DNA of 19,196 bases. Source: DATAWZ01 sp036266975. Its GTDB lineage: Bacteria > Actinomycetota > Thermoleophilia > Solirubrobacterales > Solirubrobacteraceae. Below, one piece after another: positions 1-7,715 of the stretch (the stretch's first letter is position 1; each line of letters starts with the position of its first letter). Under the pieces are notes generated by a model, which did no database searches, was not told the origin of the DNA, and saw only the letters and a program-made list of their open reading frames with translations. The translations under genes and the position numbers were made by a program. Location of the stretch: positions 1 through 19,196 of the forward strand of contig DATAWZ010000240.1 in assembly GCA_036266975.1 (NCBI GenBank), read 5' to 3'.

Positions 1-2
1 AG

Positions 3-92
3 CTCCAGCCGATCGGGCACCTGCAGATGGAAGTCCGGCAGACCGGCGGCGCGGACCGCGCCGCCGACGCCGTGGAGGCGCTCATCGCCTAG
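3..92 (+). CDS. C-terminal end of an unidentified protein (5' end outside window)
   Basis: An open frame enters from the left edge and ends at a TAG at 90-92. The 29 visible residues end in TGGADRAADAVEALIA, an Ala-rich amphipathic tail with normal high-GC codon use, so a real gene end is plausible. The tail resembles the last helix of some nucleotide-sugar glycosyltransferases, but it is too short to assign and no function is claimed. The 256 bases after the stop carry no gene that I can recognise. Confidence 0.45.
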   Translation, partial: LQPIGHLQMEVRQTGGADRAADAVEALIA

Positions 93-348
93 CCCAGCCC
101 AACTACGAGCAAGTGCCTCACAACAACGAACCCTCGCGGGCGCGTCTCCTGCACTTGGTCGCCTTTGAGGGTGGCCGGCGCTTAGCGATGTCCCGCCAGA
201 CCCGCCGGTAATCAGTCTCGGTTGCAGGCGCTTTATGGACACGCTTTCCGACCGATGACGCGCGCGTCGCGCTTGAAGCTGGCCCCAGCGTGGCCGAGGT
301 TGCCCCGGTCGCCGTGGAAGTTCGGTGACGACGGTCCCGGTGTGATCG
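93..348. other. Intergenic stretch without a recognisable gene
   Basis: No reading frame here has convincing protein character. The base composition is less GC-extreme than in the flanking genes. A perfect 12-bp palindrome, GACGCGCGCGTC, lies at 257-268. The part next to the transposase tail (about 300-348) should contain the outer end of the former insertion sequence, because IS termini normally lie shortly beyond the transposase stop. I cannot define a terminal repeat because the other end of the element is missing. Confidence 0.4.
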
Positions 349-498
349 TTACACAGTGACCGCGATCGCGGCGTGCTGGGTCGCGGCGGGGTTGGGCTGG
401 CGGGGCTGGAGTCGCTCGATCGCGACCGCCAGGCGCGGCAGGTCGGTGTAGCCGATCACCTTGCGGAACTGCTTCTCGGCTTCGAGCATCCCGGCGGC
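349..498 (-). pseudogene. Mutator/IS256-type transposase, C-terminal remnant
   Basis: Read on the minus strand, the last 49 codons encode AAGMLEAEKQFRKVIGYTD followed by LPRLAVAIERL and an Ala-rich tail, ending at TAA (351-349). The pattern GM-EAEKQFR-V-GY-DLP-L-AI is the characteristic C-terminal helix pair of mutator-type (IS256 family) transposases. Those are about 400 residues long, so roughly seven eighths of the gene is gone, including the whole DDE catalytic domain. Homology stops near 498, only about 40-50 bp before plus-strand HNH homology begins. The fragment cannot be functional. The family call rests on recalled family sequence, not on a search. Confidence 0.6.
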
Positions 499-539
499 GG
501 GCGTCGACAGAAGCGAGGTCTGCGGTTCCTGGCCCCTAC

Positions 540-1343
540 GCTCCGCACACGCCTTGCATCTTCTGTGGCGCTGACGCCAAGCTGAGCCGCGAGCACGTCT
601 TCCCGCAATGGCTCAGGGAGCTGTTCCCCGACCTCGGCGAGGGCGACTATCTCCGCCGCATCGTCACGTTCTCCACCGACAAGCACCACGTTCGGTCGGG
701 GGCCCCGTTTGACGTCGTCGTGCGCGACGTCTGTCGCGACTGCAACCACGGCTGGATGGAGAAGCTTGAGACCCAAGCACGCCCCATCCTTACACCGATG
801 CTTCAGGATGAGCCGCGGGTCCTGACTGCCCCGGAGCAGCACGTCGTAGCGACGTGGGCGACGAAGACGATGCTGACTATGCAGGGCGCGAACATCGGAG
901 GCGAGCGCATCGTCGGCCTTGACCGGTACCGCCGGTTCTACGACAACCGGACGCCGCTCAGCGTCTCGTACGTCTGGCCGTGCCGCTACTCCGACCGGAC
1001 TCGGTGGCCGCTATCAATCCACCAATGGGGGATGACCGTGGTTCACGGCGCCGAGGGCCCGCCCAACCCTGAAGGTGCGATGAACGGCTTCGGGGTCGTC
1101 TACACCATTGGCCCCCTGACCTTCTGGCTGTTCGGGTACGACCTGCCAGGCGACCTGCAGACGAGCGCAGGCTCCGACGACGCCCATCTGCTCATCTGGC
1201 CGGCACTTGGACCCGATGTCCGCTGGCCGCCCCGAGGGACCCTTGAGCGCGAGGCTCAGCTTGAGGAACTTGCGCAGCGGATGCCAGCCGGGACACACGT
1301 GCACGGCAGGCCGTCGGTGCCGCCGCTGCGAGCCGCACCGTGA
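540..1343 (+). pseudogene. HNH-type zinc-binding protein, 5'-truncated
   Basis: The frame ending at TGA 1341-1343 shows an HNH/zinc-ribbon signature. CIFCG lies at 555-569, SREHVFPQWL follows at about 585-614, and VCRDCNHGWME at about 729-761. CxxC, EHVFP and CxxCN-GW are the metal-binding knuckles and catalytic His region of HNH-endonuclease-like proteins. The rest (about 190 residues) is a C-terminal region of unknown function with aromatic, beta-rich sequence such as TFWLFGYDLPG. The frame stays open upstream to a TGA at 357-359, but I find no ATG, GTG or TTG before the first CxxC, and upstream it runs antisense through the transposase tail. A GTG at 720 would start after the first zinc knuckle and so give only a partial domain. 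The simplest reading is loss of the 5' end by deletion. HNH proteins of this kind are often found in mobile or defence regions, but their targets are unknown. Confidence 0.6.
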
Positions 1344-1580
1344 TGTCGGTGGGCCAGCACGATTGCATTCACCTCCGCCGTCGGCGGCGGCGCGCTATCG
1401 CAATGGCGACGAAGGGATCGCGCCGGTCGGACTGCATTGCTTGAAGCGCTCGCGCTGCGGCCCCGCGACACGGACGATGCTGATCGTGGTCGTGCTCGCC
1501 AGATGGCCTCGGCGCCCTGCTTTGGGACGAACGGGAGGGGTTCGCACGAGGTGGCGCATCGTCCCACGGCTCAGTGGAGC
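1344..1580. other. Non-coding or decayed stretch
   Basis: Several frames are open here only because stop codons are rare in GC-rich DNA. None gives a recognisable domain, a plausible start with a ribosome binding site, or consistent codon bias. The stretch lies between two truncated genes (the HNH fragment and the ASCH-like fragment), so it is probably further debris of the same decayed segment. Confidence 0.4.
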
Positions 1581-1760
1581 TCAGTCGCAGGTACTCACCG
1601 CGTAGAACTCGATTCGGTAGACGAGCGTGTCGTCTTCAATCGGCCCCGCGTGCGCGGAGCGCTTCGGGTCGCGTTCACCGGACCGCCGGGCATCCTCTCC
1701 GCTCACGGCCGCGAACGGGACGAGCTCGATCTCGTCGACCTCGATTTCTCCTGGGCTGAC
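1581..1760 (-). pseudogene. ASCH-domain-like protein, C-terminal fragment
   Basis: On the minus strand, 59 codons ending at TGA (1583-1581) read VSPGEIEVDEIELVPFAAVS, then GEDARRSGERDPKR, then SAHAGPIEDDTLVYRIEFYAV. The run IELVPF-V-EDAR-SG followed by DDTLVYRIEF is typical of the second half of ASCH domains, small beta-barrel proteins thought to bind RNA or nucleotides. No start codon occurs in this frame between here and the stop of the next gene at 1806, and an ASCH protein is normally over 100 residues, so the first half is missing. The stretch between DPKR and SAHAG also seems a few residues shorter than I would expect. Codon use fits the host. The assignment is by eye and needs a profile search. 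Confidence 0.45.
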
Positions 1761-1805
1761 ACGCCAGCTCGGGGCTGAAGCCCACGACCAGGACGCTGAG
1801 GAGCC

Positions 1806-2603
1806 TCAGGGCGTGGTCAGCGCTCGCGTTCGCTCGATCCACCACTGCCCGGAGACGAGCGCGAAGGCGGCCTGGTGGGAGTCGCGGTCCAGGTGCGCGG
1901 CGAGCCGGGTGGTCGCGACGATCATGTCGTGCAGCCAGTCGTCGTCGACCTCGTCGGCCTGCTCGGCCGCGACGCTCGCCCGCACCAGCCGGCGCTGGCG
2001 CCAGTCCTGGTCGGGCGCCGGCTCGTTGTGGCTGAGCACCGAGCTCAGCCAGCCGAGCCGCCCGGAGAGCTCGACGTGGCCGTCGAGCAGCTCGGCGTAG
2101 GCGGCGGCGCCGACCATCACCGGCGCCCATCGGGCGATCACCTCGGCGCAGCGGACGTCGAGCGCATCGGCCGCGCGCGCCAGCCGCTGACGGCGCTTGG
2201 GGTCGGCGAGCAGCCGGCGTGCGGCGGCCGACACCCGCGGCGCGTCCAGGGCCGCGGCGATCCCCTCCTCGACGCCCGCGTTCGAGCCGGTGCGGACCTC
2301 GATCACGCCGAGGACCTCGACCAGTCCGGTCCACGTCGCGCGGGCATTCTGCACCAGCGCGAACAGCACGCTCTGGGCGAGCAGGGCCCAGCGTCGCTGT
2401 TCGCGCAGCGCGAGCGCCTGGTTGACGACGGCGACGGTGACGACGACGACGAGCAGGCTCGCCAGCAGCGAGGTGAGCATCGCGTGCCGCGCCCAGAAGG
2501 AGCGAATCACGAAGTCCGAGCCGACCGCCGCGCCGAACATCGCCGCCCCGGCGAGCGCGATCAGCCACTGGCGACGTCTGTGCTGGCGCTGCGCCTCGGG
2601 CAC
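1806..2603 (-). CDS. Hypothetical membrane protein with two N-terminal TM helices
   Basis: This is a 265-residue protein starting at GTG 2603-2601. A basic N-terminus (QRQHRRRQW) precedes TM helix 1 at about residues 13-30, and helix 2 (LLASLLVVVVTVAVV) lies at about 45-60. About 200 soluble, Ala/Arg-rich, mostly helical residues follow, with conserved-looking stretches such as GWLSSVLSHNEPAP and DDWLHDMIVATTRLA. By the positive-inside rule the large C-terminal part is probably cytoplasmic. I do not recognise the family. The gene starts 37 bp after the nitrilase stop on the same strand, so it may be the last gene of the aidB-nitrilase operon. A role as a membrane partner for that pathway would be a guess. 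The coding call is supported by the length, the ordered TM segments and the regular G/C third-position bias in this frame. Confidence 0.75.
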   Translation of the reverse strand: MPEAQRQHRRRQWLIALAGAAMFGAAVGSDFVIRSFWARHAMLTSLLASLLVVVVTVAVVNQALALREQRRWALLAQSVLFALVQNARATWTGLVEVLGVIEVRTGSNAGVEEGIAAALDAPRVSAAARRLLADPKRRQRLARAADALDVRCAEVIARWAPVMVGAAAYAELLDGHVELSGRLGWLSSVLSHNEPAPDQDWRQRRLVRASVAAEQADEVDDDWLHDMIVATTRLAAHLDRDSHQAAFALVSGQWWIERTRALTTP

Positions 2604-2640
2604 CCGCGGAGCCTACGAGCCGCCCCGGCGGCGGGCGGCG

Positions 2641-3618
2641 TTAGGGGGCCGGCGCCGGCGGCGGCGGGTCGCGCTGCCAGGGGTGCAGTCGCAGCCGCTT
2701 CATCGCCTCGTACTTGGCGCGTCCGTGGACGTTGGCCAGCAGCCACACGGCCTCGGTCGTCACCGGGATCGAGCTCATCCAGAAGTGGGGCGGAACCGGG
2801 TCCAGCGGCGCCGGCTCGGTGAGCTCGACCTCGGCGGCGACGTAGCCCTCGGCGTCCTCGTAGCCCAGGTGCTCGAGGATCGTTCCGCGCCTGTCGCAGA
2901 TCTGGGTCTGGCCGACCATGATCGTCGGCCAGCGCACCCCGGGCATCAGCGGCGTGCGCATCGTGATCTCCCCGACGTGCGACGGATGCACGCAGGGCAC
3001 GCCGAGCACGCGTGCCATCCGCGGCGGGGTCTCGCGCGCCCACTGCAGCATCTTGGCGTGCTCGCGCCCGATGAACAGCGGCCGGGTGACCGTCCAGGTC
3101 GGGTAGGAGGGAAAGCACATCCCGCCGGCGAGCAGCCGCACCCGCCCGCGCAGCCGCTCGGCGGTGCGGCTGCGCACCCACTCAAAGCCGTTGGCGCAGC
3201 CGATCGGACCCAGCGAGGTCTCGAAGATCCCCGGATCGGCGCCGGCCGAGTAGTAGTTGTTCTCCCACATCGACGGCTGATCCTTGTCGTGGAAATGCAC
3301 GGTGCCGTCGGGCTCGGCCACGCAGTAGGTGCCGCGCGTGTCCGCGCCGCGCACGGCGATGAAGCCCCCGCCGACCAGGCACCCGTGCTCGCGCGCGAGG
3401 CGCTGGAGCATGCGCGTCGTCGGGCCGTCGAGCGCGCTGGCCAGCCCGCGCATGACCGGGTGGTAGACGTTCGGCGCGTTGGTCGACTCGGGCAGGAAGA
3501 TCGCGTGCGGGGAGTGCTCGCGGGCGGCCTGGGTGACGAGGTCCTCGAGGTGGCGCAGGTTCTCGTCGACCTCGCCGAGTGCCACCCGCGGCTGGACGGC
3601 GACGACCCTTACTGCCAC
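2641..3618 (-). CDS. Nitrilase-superfamily carbon-nitrogen hydrolase (copy 2 of a tandem pair)
   Basis: The 325-residue protein starts at GTG 3618-3616, which overlaps the end of the upstream nitrilase by 10 nt (GTGGCAGTAA contains both the start and that gene's TAA). It has the superfamily's Glu-Lys-Cys triad: E44 in FLPES, K112 in HDKDQPSMWENNYY and C141 in GPIGCANGFEW. The family cleaves non-peptide C-N bonds of nitriles, amides or carbamoyl compounds through a cysteine thioester. Substrate-loop residues such as NAPNVYHPVM and WENNYY do not match a subfamily whose substrate I know. The C-terminus adds a Pro-rich tail (QRDPPPPAPAP) missing from its neighbour. The first 45 residues differ from the neighbour at only seven positions, so the pair arose by tandem duplication. 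The reading frame stays open far upstream, but the VRVVAVQP start shared with the neighbour fixes the true N-terminus. Confidence 0.85.
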   Translation of the reverse strand: MAVRVVAVQPRVALGEVDENLRHLEDLVTQAAREHSPHAIFLPESTNAPNVYHPVMRGLASALDGPTTRMLQRLAREHGCLVGGGFIAVRGADTRGTYCVAEPDGTVHFHDKDQPSMWENNYYSAGADPGIFETSLGPIGCANGFEWVRSRTAERLRGRVRLLAGGMCFPSYPTWTVTRPLFIGREHAKMLQWARETPPRMARVLGVPCVHPSHVGEITMRTPLMPGVRWPTIMVGQTQICDRRGTILEHLGYEDAEGYVAAEVELTEPAPLDPVPPHFWMSSIPVTTEAVWLLANVHGRAKYEAMKRLRLHPWQRDPPPPAPAP

Positions 3619-4556
3619 CGGTGCCTGCGCAGGGCCTTCATCGTCAGGTACTTGCTGCGCCCGTGGGCGTTGCCGACCCACCACACCAGGTGGGTGATCG
3701 GGGTGATCGCGCTGATCCAGAAGCTCCCGGGGACCTCGTCGCGCGGGCGCGGCTCGCCGACCTGGACGTCGGCGGCGACGTAGCCCTCGCCGTCCCGGTA
3801 GGTCATCAGCGCGAGCGTGCGCCCATCGGCGTCGACGATATGGGTCTCGCCGAGCAGCCGCGTATGCCACGGCAGCCCGGGCACCAGCGGCGTGTGCATC
3901 GTCACGTCGCCCACGTGCGAGGGCTGCACGCAGGGCACGCCGAGGATCTTGGCCATCCGCACCGGCATCTCCCGCGCGTAGCCGATCAGCAGTTCCTCCT
4001 CGCGCCCGATGAACCACGGCCGCACCAGCGGCCAGGTCGGAAACGACGGGAAGTGCATCCCGCCGACGCCCATCAGCACGCGCCCGCGCAGCCGCTCAGC
4101 GGTACGGCTGCGGCCCCACTCCCAGCCGTTCATGCACCCCAGCGGCCCCAGCGACGTCGGCATGATCCCGTCGTCGTGGCCCGGGCCGTAGTAGTTGTTC
4201 TCCCAGAAGGAGGGCTGGTCCTTGTCGTGCAGGTGGGTGGTGCCGTCGGGCTCGGCCAGGCAGTAGGTGCCGCGGGCGTCCTCGCCGCGCACCGAGAGGT
4301 AGCCGCCGCCAACCAGGCAGCCGTGCTCGCGCGCGAGCCGGCGCAGCATCTGCATCGGCTCGCCGTCGACCGGACGGGCGGCCGCCCGCATCGACGGGTG
4401 GTAGACGTTCGGCGTGGTCATGCTCTCCGGGAGCAGGATCATCTGCGGGGAGTGCTCGCGCGCGGCCTGGGTGATCAGGTCCTCCAGGTGGCGCAGGTTC
4501 TCGTCGACCTCGCCGACCTTCACCCGCGGCTGGACGGCCACGACGCGGACGTTCAC
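3609..4556 (-). CDS. Nitrilase-superfamily carbon-nitrogen hydrolase (copy 1 of a tandem pair)
   Basis: The 315-residue protein starts at GTG 4556-4554, which forms a GTGA overlap with the aidB stop, so translation is probably coupled. The triad is E44 (LLPES), K112 (HDKDQPSFWENNYY) and C141 (GPLGCMNGWEW). Other superfamily landmarks are the N-terminal strand VRVVAVQPRV and the QPSHVGDVTMHTPL segment near the C-terminal third. Length matches typical stand-alone nitrilases and amidases. Next to its duplicate, the main differences are in the residues after the catalytic Glu (MTTPNVYHPSM versus TNAPNVYHPVM) and after the Cys, where substrate choice is usually set, so the copies may have different specificity. 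They may also co-assemble, because this family forms dimers and spirals. The natural substrate cannot be read from sequence. Linkage to an acyl-CoA-dehydrogenase-fold protein suggests catabolism of an amide- or nitrile-bearing acid, which is inference only. Confidence 0.86.
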   Translation of the reverse strand: MNVRVVAVQPRVKVGEVDENLRHLEDLITQAAREHSPQMILLPESMTTPNVYHPSMRAAARPVDGEPMQMLRRLAREHGCLVGGGYLSVRGEDARGTYCLAEPDGTTHLHDKDQPSFWENNYYGPGHDDGIMPTSLGPLGCMNGWEWGRSRTAERLRGRVLMGVGGMHFPSFPTWPLVRPWFIGREEELLIGYAREMPVRMAKILGVPCVQPSHVGDVTMHTPLVPGLPWHTRLLGETHIVDADGRTLALMTYRDGEGYVAADVQVGEPRPRDEVPGSFWISAITPITHLVWWVGNAHGRSKYLTMKALRRHRWQ

Positions 4557-6145
4557 GAGGCGCTCCAGGCGCGGGCGAGCAGCGCCTCTACGTCGATCGC
4601 GGCGGGGAGCATCCCGAACACGCCCGGCCCGTCGCCGCCCAGCCGCGTCGCGCAGAACGCGTCGGCCACCGGGGCGGGTGCGTGGCGCAGCAGCAGCGCG
4701 GCCTGCAGGCACAGCGCGGTCTGGGTGGCCAGCGCGCGCGCCCGGTCCTCGCTCGGCGCCGCGAGCTCGCCGTGCAGCGCCTGCACCGCTTGGTCGAAGC
4801 GCGAGTCGGTGCCGCGCGCGAGCTCGAGCTCCTCCAGCAGCGCCTCGGCGCACTCGGGCCGCGTGCGCAGCGCGCGCAGCCCGTCGAGCGCCTGCACGTT
4901 GCCCGACCCCTCCCAGATCGACATCAACGGCGCCTCGCGGTAGGCGCGGGGCAGGCGCGACTCCTCGATGTAGCCGAGGCCGCCCAGGCACTCGACGCTC
5001 TCGGCCACGTGGGCCGGGGCGCGCTTGCAGGTCCAGAACTTCAGCGCCGGGGCGACGATTCGCTGCAGCGGATCGTCGCCCTCGTCGATGGCGCGCGAGA
5101 GGCGAAGCGCGCCCGCCGTGGCGCCCTCGAGCTCGAGCGCGAGATCGGCGAGCACCGCGCGCATCGCCGGCTGCTCGGCGAGCGTGCGACCGAACGCCCG
5201 CCGGTGCGCGCACCAGTGCAGCGCTTCGGACAGACCGAGGCGCATCACCGCCACCGACCCCAGCACGCAGTCGTGGCGGGTCCCGGCGATCATCGACATG
5301 ATCGCCCGCACGCCGCCGCCCTCCTCGCCGACCAGCGTCCCCACCGCGCCGTCGAGGTCGACCTCGCCGGTCGGGTTGGAGTGGTTGCCCAGCTTGCGCT
5401 TGAGCCGGTCCACCCGCACCCCGTTCTCGTGCCGGGGCACGAACAGCAGCGAGAGCCCGCGCGGGGCCTGGGCCAGGATGAAATAGGCGTCGGACATGAG
5501 CGCCGAGACGAACCACTTGTTGCCGGTGCACTCGTACTCGTCGTTGCCGATCGGCCGGGCCACGGTGGCGTTGCCGCGCACGTCCGAGCCGCCGGCGCGC
5601 TCGGTGAGCGCCATGCCGATCAGCGCGCCGCGCTTCTCGACGGCCGCGAGCGGGCGCGGGTCGTACTGCCCCCCGGTCACCAGCGGCTCCCAGCGCGCGG
5701 CGATCTCGGGGGCGAGCCGCAGCGCCGGGACGCACGAGTACGTCATGGCGATGGGGCAGGTGAACCCCGCCTCGACCTGGGCCATGACGATGAACTTCGC
5801 CGCGCGGGCGACGTGCGCGCCTGCGCGCGGGTCCGCCCACGGCGCGCCGTGCAGCCCCTCGCGGACGGCCAGCTCCATGATCCGGTGCCAGCCCTCGTCC
5901 AGCTCCAGACCGTCCACGCGACGCCCGGAGCGGTCGTAGGGGACATGAGTCGGCGGATGCTCGTTGGCGGAGAAGCCCCAGGCGATCGTCTCCGGCGCCC
6001 CGGCGATGTCGCCCAGGCGGCAGAGCTCCTCCTGGGCCCAGCCGGCGCCCTCGCGCACGAGCGCGTCGACCAGCGGGCCGTCGTGCAGGAAGACGTTCTC
6101 CCCGGCCCGCTCGGGCGGCAACTCGGCGAGGGTGGGCAGGCTCAC
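4553..6145 (-). CDS. aidB: AidB-family acyl-CoA dehydrogenase homologue
   Basis: This is a 530-residue flavoprotein that follows E. coli AidB (541 aa) over its whole length. The N-terminal adaptive-response segment (REGAGW, then ANEHPPTHVPYDRSGRRVD, then LDEGWHRIM) is followed by QVEAGFTCPIAMTY, the flavin-contact motif TERAGGSDVRGN (about 181-192), GNKWFVSA, RLKRKLGNHSNPTGEV, HRRAFGR and SIWEGSGN with the acyl-CoA-dehydrogenase-type Glu at about 412. AidB binds FAD and DNA and is linked to protection against alkylating agents in E. coli; actinobacterial homologues may instead be catabolic. I chose the GTG at 6145 because the N-terminus then begins just before the conserved LPPERAGENVFLHDG segment. 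An ATG at 6196 and further extension to 6262 are open but add non-conserved residues. It heads the leftward operon and overlaps the first nitrilase by 4 nt. Confidence 0.87.
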   Translation of the reverse strand: MSLPTLAELPPERAGENVFLHDGPLVDALVREGAGWAQEELCRLGDIAGAPETIAWGFSANEHPPTHVPYDRSGRRVDGLELDEGWHRIMELAVREGLHGAPWADPRAGAHVARAAKFIVMAQVEAGFTCPIAMTYSCVPALRLAPEIAARWEPLVTGGQYDPRPLAAVEKRGALIGMALTERAGGSDVRGNATVARPIGNDEYECTGNKWFVSALMSDAYFILAQAPRGLSLLFVPRHENGVRVDRLKRKLGNHSNPTGEVDLDGAVGTLVGEEGGGVRAIMSMIAGTRHDCVLGSVAVMRLGLSEALHWCAHRRAFGRTLAEQPAMRAVLADLALELEGATAGALRLSRAIDEGDDPLQRIVAPALKFWTCKRAPAHVAESVECLGGLGYIEESRLPRAYREAPLMSIWEGSGNVQALDGLRALRTRPECAEALLEELELARGTDSRFDQAVQALHGELAAPSEDRARALATQTALCLQAALLLRHAPAPVADAFCATRLGGDGPGVFGMLPAAIDVEALLARAWSAS

Positions 6146-6261
6146 GGGGCGATCCAACCAGATGACTGCGGGCCCGAGCACCCTTTTGCTCCCCATCGAG
6201 GACACGATTGGCCCCCTGCGGGGAATTGGTGTCGCCCCTCGGGAGCGCGTACGGTGGCGCA
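6146..6261. promoter_or_regulatory. Divergent promoter region between aidB and the FAD oxidoreductase
   Basis: This 116-bp gap separates two divergently transcribed units, so it must hold both promoters unless aidB starts further upstream. A CCCC-CTGC-GGGG inverted repeat lies near 6212-6223, and two ATTGG-plus-C-run blocks (about 6209 and 6225) form a loose direct repeat, possible binding sites for a shared regulator such as the GAF-LuxR protein encoded at 8899. No clear -35/-10 pair stands out on either strand. There is no strong Shine-Dalgarno sequence before the ATG at 6262; GGGAGCG at 6241-6247 is the best candidate. Confidence 0.4.
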
Positions 6262-7710
6262 ATGGCGACCGAACCGTTCGAGGCCCTCGTCGTCGGTGCC
6301 CGCTGCGCCGGGTCTGGCGCGGCGATCGCGCTGGCCCGCGCGGGACGGCGCGTGCTCGCCATCGACCGCGCGACGTTCCCCTCGGACACGCTGTCGACCC
6401 ACGCGAACTTCCCCTCGGCGGTGGTCGAGATGCGCCGCCTGGGGGTACTCGACCGGGTCCTTGCGCTGAATCCGCCGCGCTGCTGCTTCGGCATGGTCGA
6501 GGCCCAGGGGGTGCGCTGCCGCGAGCGCTTCTCGCCCTACAAGGGGATCGACTACGGGCTCTCGGTGCCGCGCCCGGAGTTCGACCTCGCGCTGGTCGAG
6601 ACTGCGCGCGAGGCGGGCGCGGAGGTGCGCGAGCGCACGACGCTGCTCGACGTGCACTTCGCCGACGGGCGTGTCTCCGGCGCGCGGCTGCGCGAGCGCG
6701 ACGGGCGCGAGTACGACGTCAGCTGCCGGCTCATCGTCGGGGCCGACGGTCGGCGCTCGACGGTGGCCAAGAAGGTCGGCGCCGACGTCCCCTACCGCGG
6801 GTCGCGCAACGGCCGCGGCGCGGCCTTCTGGTACCTGGACGATCCCCTGGTCGGGACCGACTGGCAGCGCACCTTGATCCAGTACCGCATGCGCGAGACC
6901 CACGCCCTGATCTTCCCCTGTCCCGGCGACCAGCTGCTGCTGCTGTACATGGGGCCGGCGGCCGACATCGCGCGCTTCCGCTCGGACCCCGATGGGATGT
7001 GGGAGCAGATGCTCGCCGAGAACCCGCCGGTGGCCGAGCGGGTGGCCGGCCACGCCCACCGCAGCAAGGTCCGCTCGACCGCCGAGACCACCGCGTTCTT
7101 CCGCCACTCCTCGGGCTCGGGGTGGGCGCTGACCGGTGACGCCGGGCATTTCAAGGACCCGATCATCGGGCAGGGGATGCGCGATGCGATGCGCTTCGGA
7201 CGGCTGCTGGGCGAGGCGGCGGCGCCCGTGCTCGAGGATCCGGCGACGCTCGACGCGGCGCTGCGCGAGGTCGAGCGCCGGCGCGACTTCGAGTGCCTGC
7301 CGACCTACCACTGGGGCAACCGCGAGTCGCGGGTCATGCCACCGAGCGCGATCGTCCACGAGGCGCTGCGCTGGATGAACGCCGAGCCGCGCTCGGAGCT
7401 GCTGCGGCTGTTCGACCGCACCGGCCACCCGCAGGCGGTGCTGAGCCCCTGGCGCGGAGCGCGCTGGGCAACGCGCGCGCTGCTGCGTCCCGGGGCCGAC
7501 CGCAAGGCGATCCTCGCCGAGGCGCTCGAGGAGGTCAGGATCGACACCGACCTCTACCGCGAGCGGCTGCTCGCGCGCCTGGGCGGCCAGCCGCGGATCA
7601 CCCGGCCGAGCGCAGATGAGCGCACCGACTACTCGTGGCCTGCGCGCGCGGTCTCGCGCACGGAGGGGATCCTCGACGAGCAGCCCGCGGAGGTCGCGCC
7701 GGTAGGGTAG
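6262..7710 (+). CDS. FAD-dependent oxidoreductase (PHBH-fold, geranylgeranyl reductase/monooxygenase type)
   Basis: A 482-residue flavoprotein with the three class-A markers: an N-terminal dinucleotide motif VVGARCAGSGAA (10-21) followed by an acidic strand end (LAIDR, D35), the DG motif LIVGADGRRSTVA (157-169) and the GD motif LTGDAGHFKDPIIGQGM (290-306). These place it with PHBH-fold FAD hydroxylases and geranylgeranyl-reductase-like enzymes. The first motif has Arg-Cys in place of the usual second Gly, a variant common in the reductase-like subgroup. The central beta-sheet region probably holds the substrate pocket. The ATG at 6262 is used because the Rossmann strand starts 6 residues later; a longer frame from 6208 adds a non-conserved leader. 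Only 5 bp separate its stop from the acyl-CoA dehydrogenase start, so the two should be co-transcribed. Hydroxylation, or reduction of an isoprenoid-like or acyl substrate, are both possible. Confidence 0.83.
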   Translation: MATEPFEALVVGARCAGSGAAIALARAGRRVLAIDRATFPSDTLSTHANFPSAVVEMRRLGVLDRVLALNPPRCCFGMVEAQGVRCRERFSPYKGIDYGLSVPRPEFDLALVETAREAGAEVRERTTLLDVHFADGRVSGARLRERDGREYDVSCRLIVGADGRRSTVAKKVGADVPYRGSRNGRGAAFWYLDDPLVGTDWQRTLIQYRMRETHALIFPCPGDQLLLLYMGPAADIARFRSDPDGMWEQMLAENPPVAERVAGHAHRSKVRSTAETTAFFRHSSGSGWALTGDAGHFKDPIIGQGMRDAMRFGRLLGEAAAPVLEDPATLDAALREVERRRDFECLPTYHWGNRESRVMPPSAIVHEALRWMNAEPRSELLRLFDRTGHPQAVLSPWRGARWATRALLRPGADRKAILAEALEEVRIDTDLYRERLLARLGGQPRITRPSADERTDYSWPARAVSRTEGILDEQPAEVAPVG

Positions 7711-7715
7711 CCCGC

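Noticed and set aside
1437..1778. Plus-strand 113-codon frame in the left flank
   Set aside because: It has no recognisable domain and its second half overlaps the better-supported minus-strand ASCH-like fragment.
2641..4017. A long N-terminal extension of the downstream nitrilase to 4017
   Set aside because: The extra residues are out-of-frame sequence of the upstream nitrilase. The shared VRVVAVQP start and the GTG at 3618 define the protein.
3609..6494. A 961-codon open frame on the minus strand across aidB and a nitrilase
   Set aside because: Only its last 315 codons encode a real protein (the nitrilase). The rest is an Arg/Ala-rich shadow of aidB, open only because stops are rare in GC-rich DNA.
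6142..7428. A 428-codon minus-strand frame opposite the FAD oxidoreductase
   Set aside because: The plus strand shows clear flavoprotein motifs; the antisense product is Arg/His/Ala-rich with no domain.
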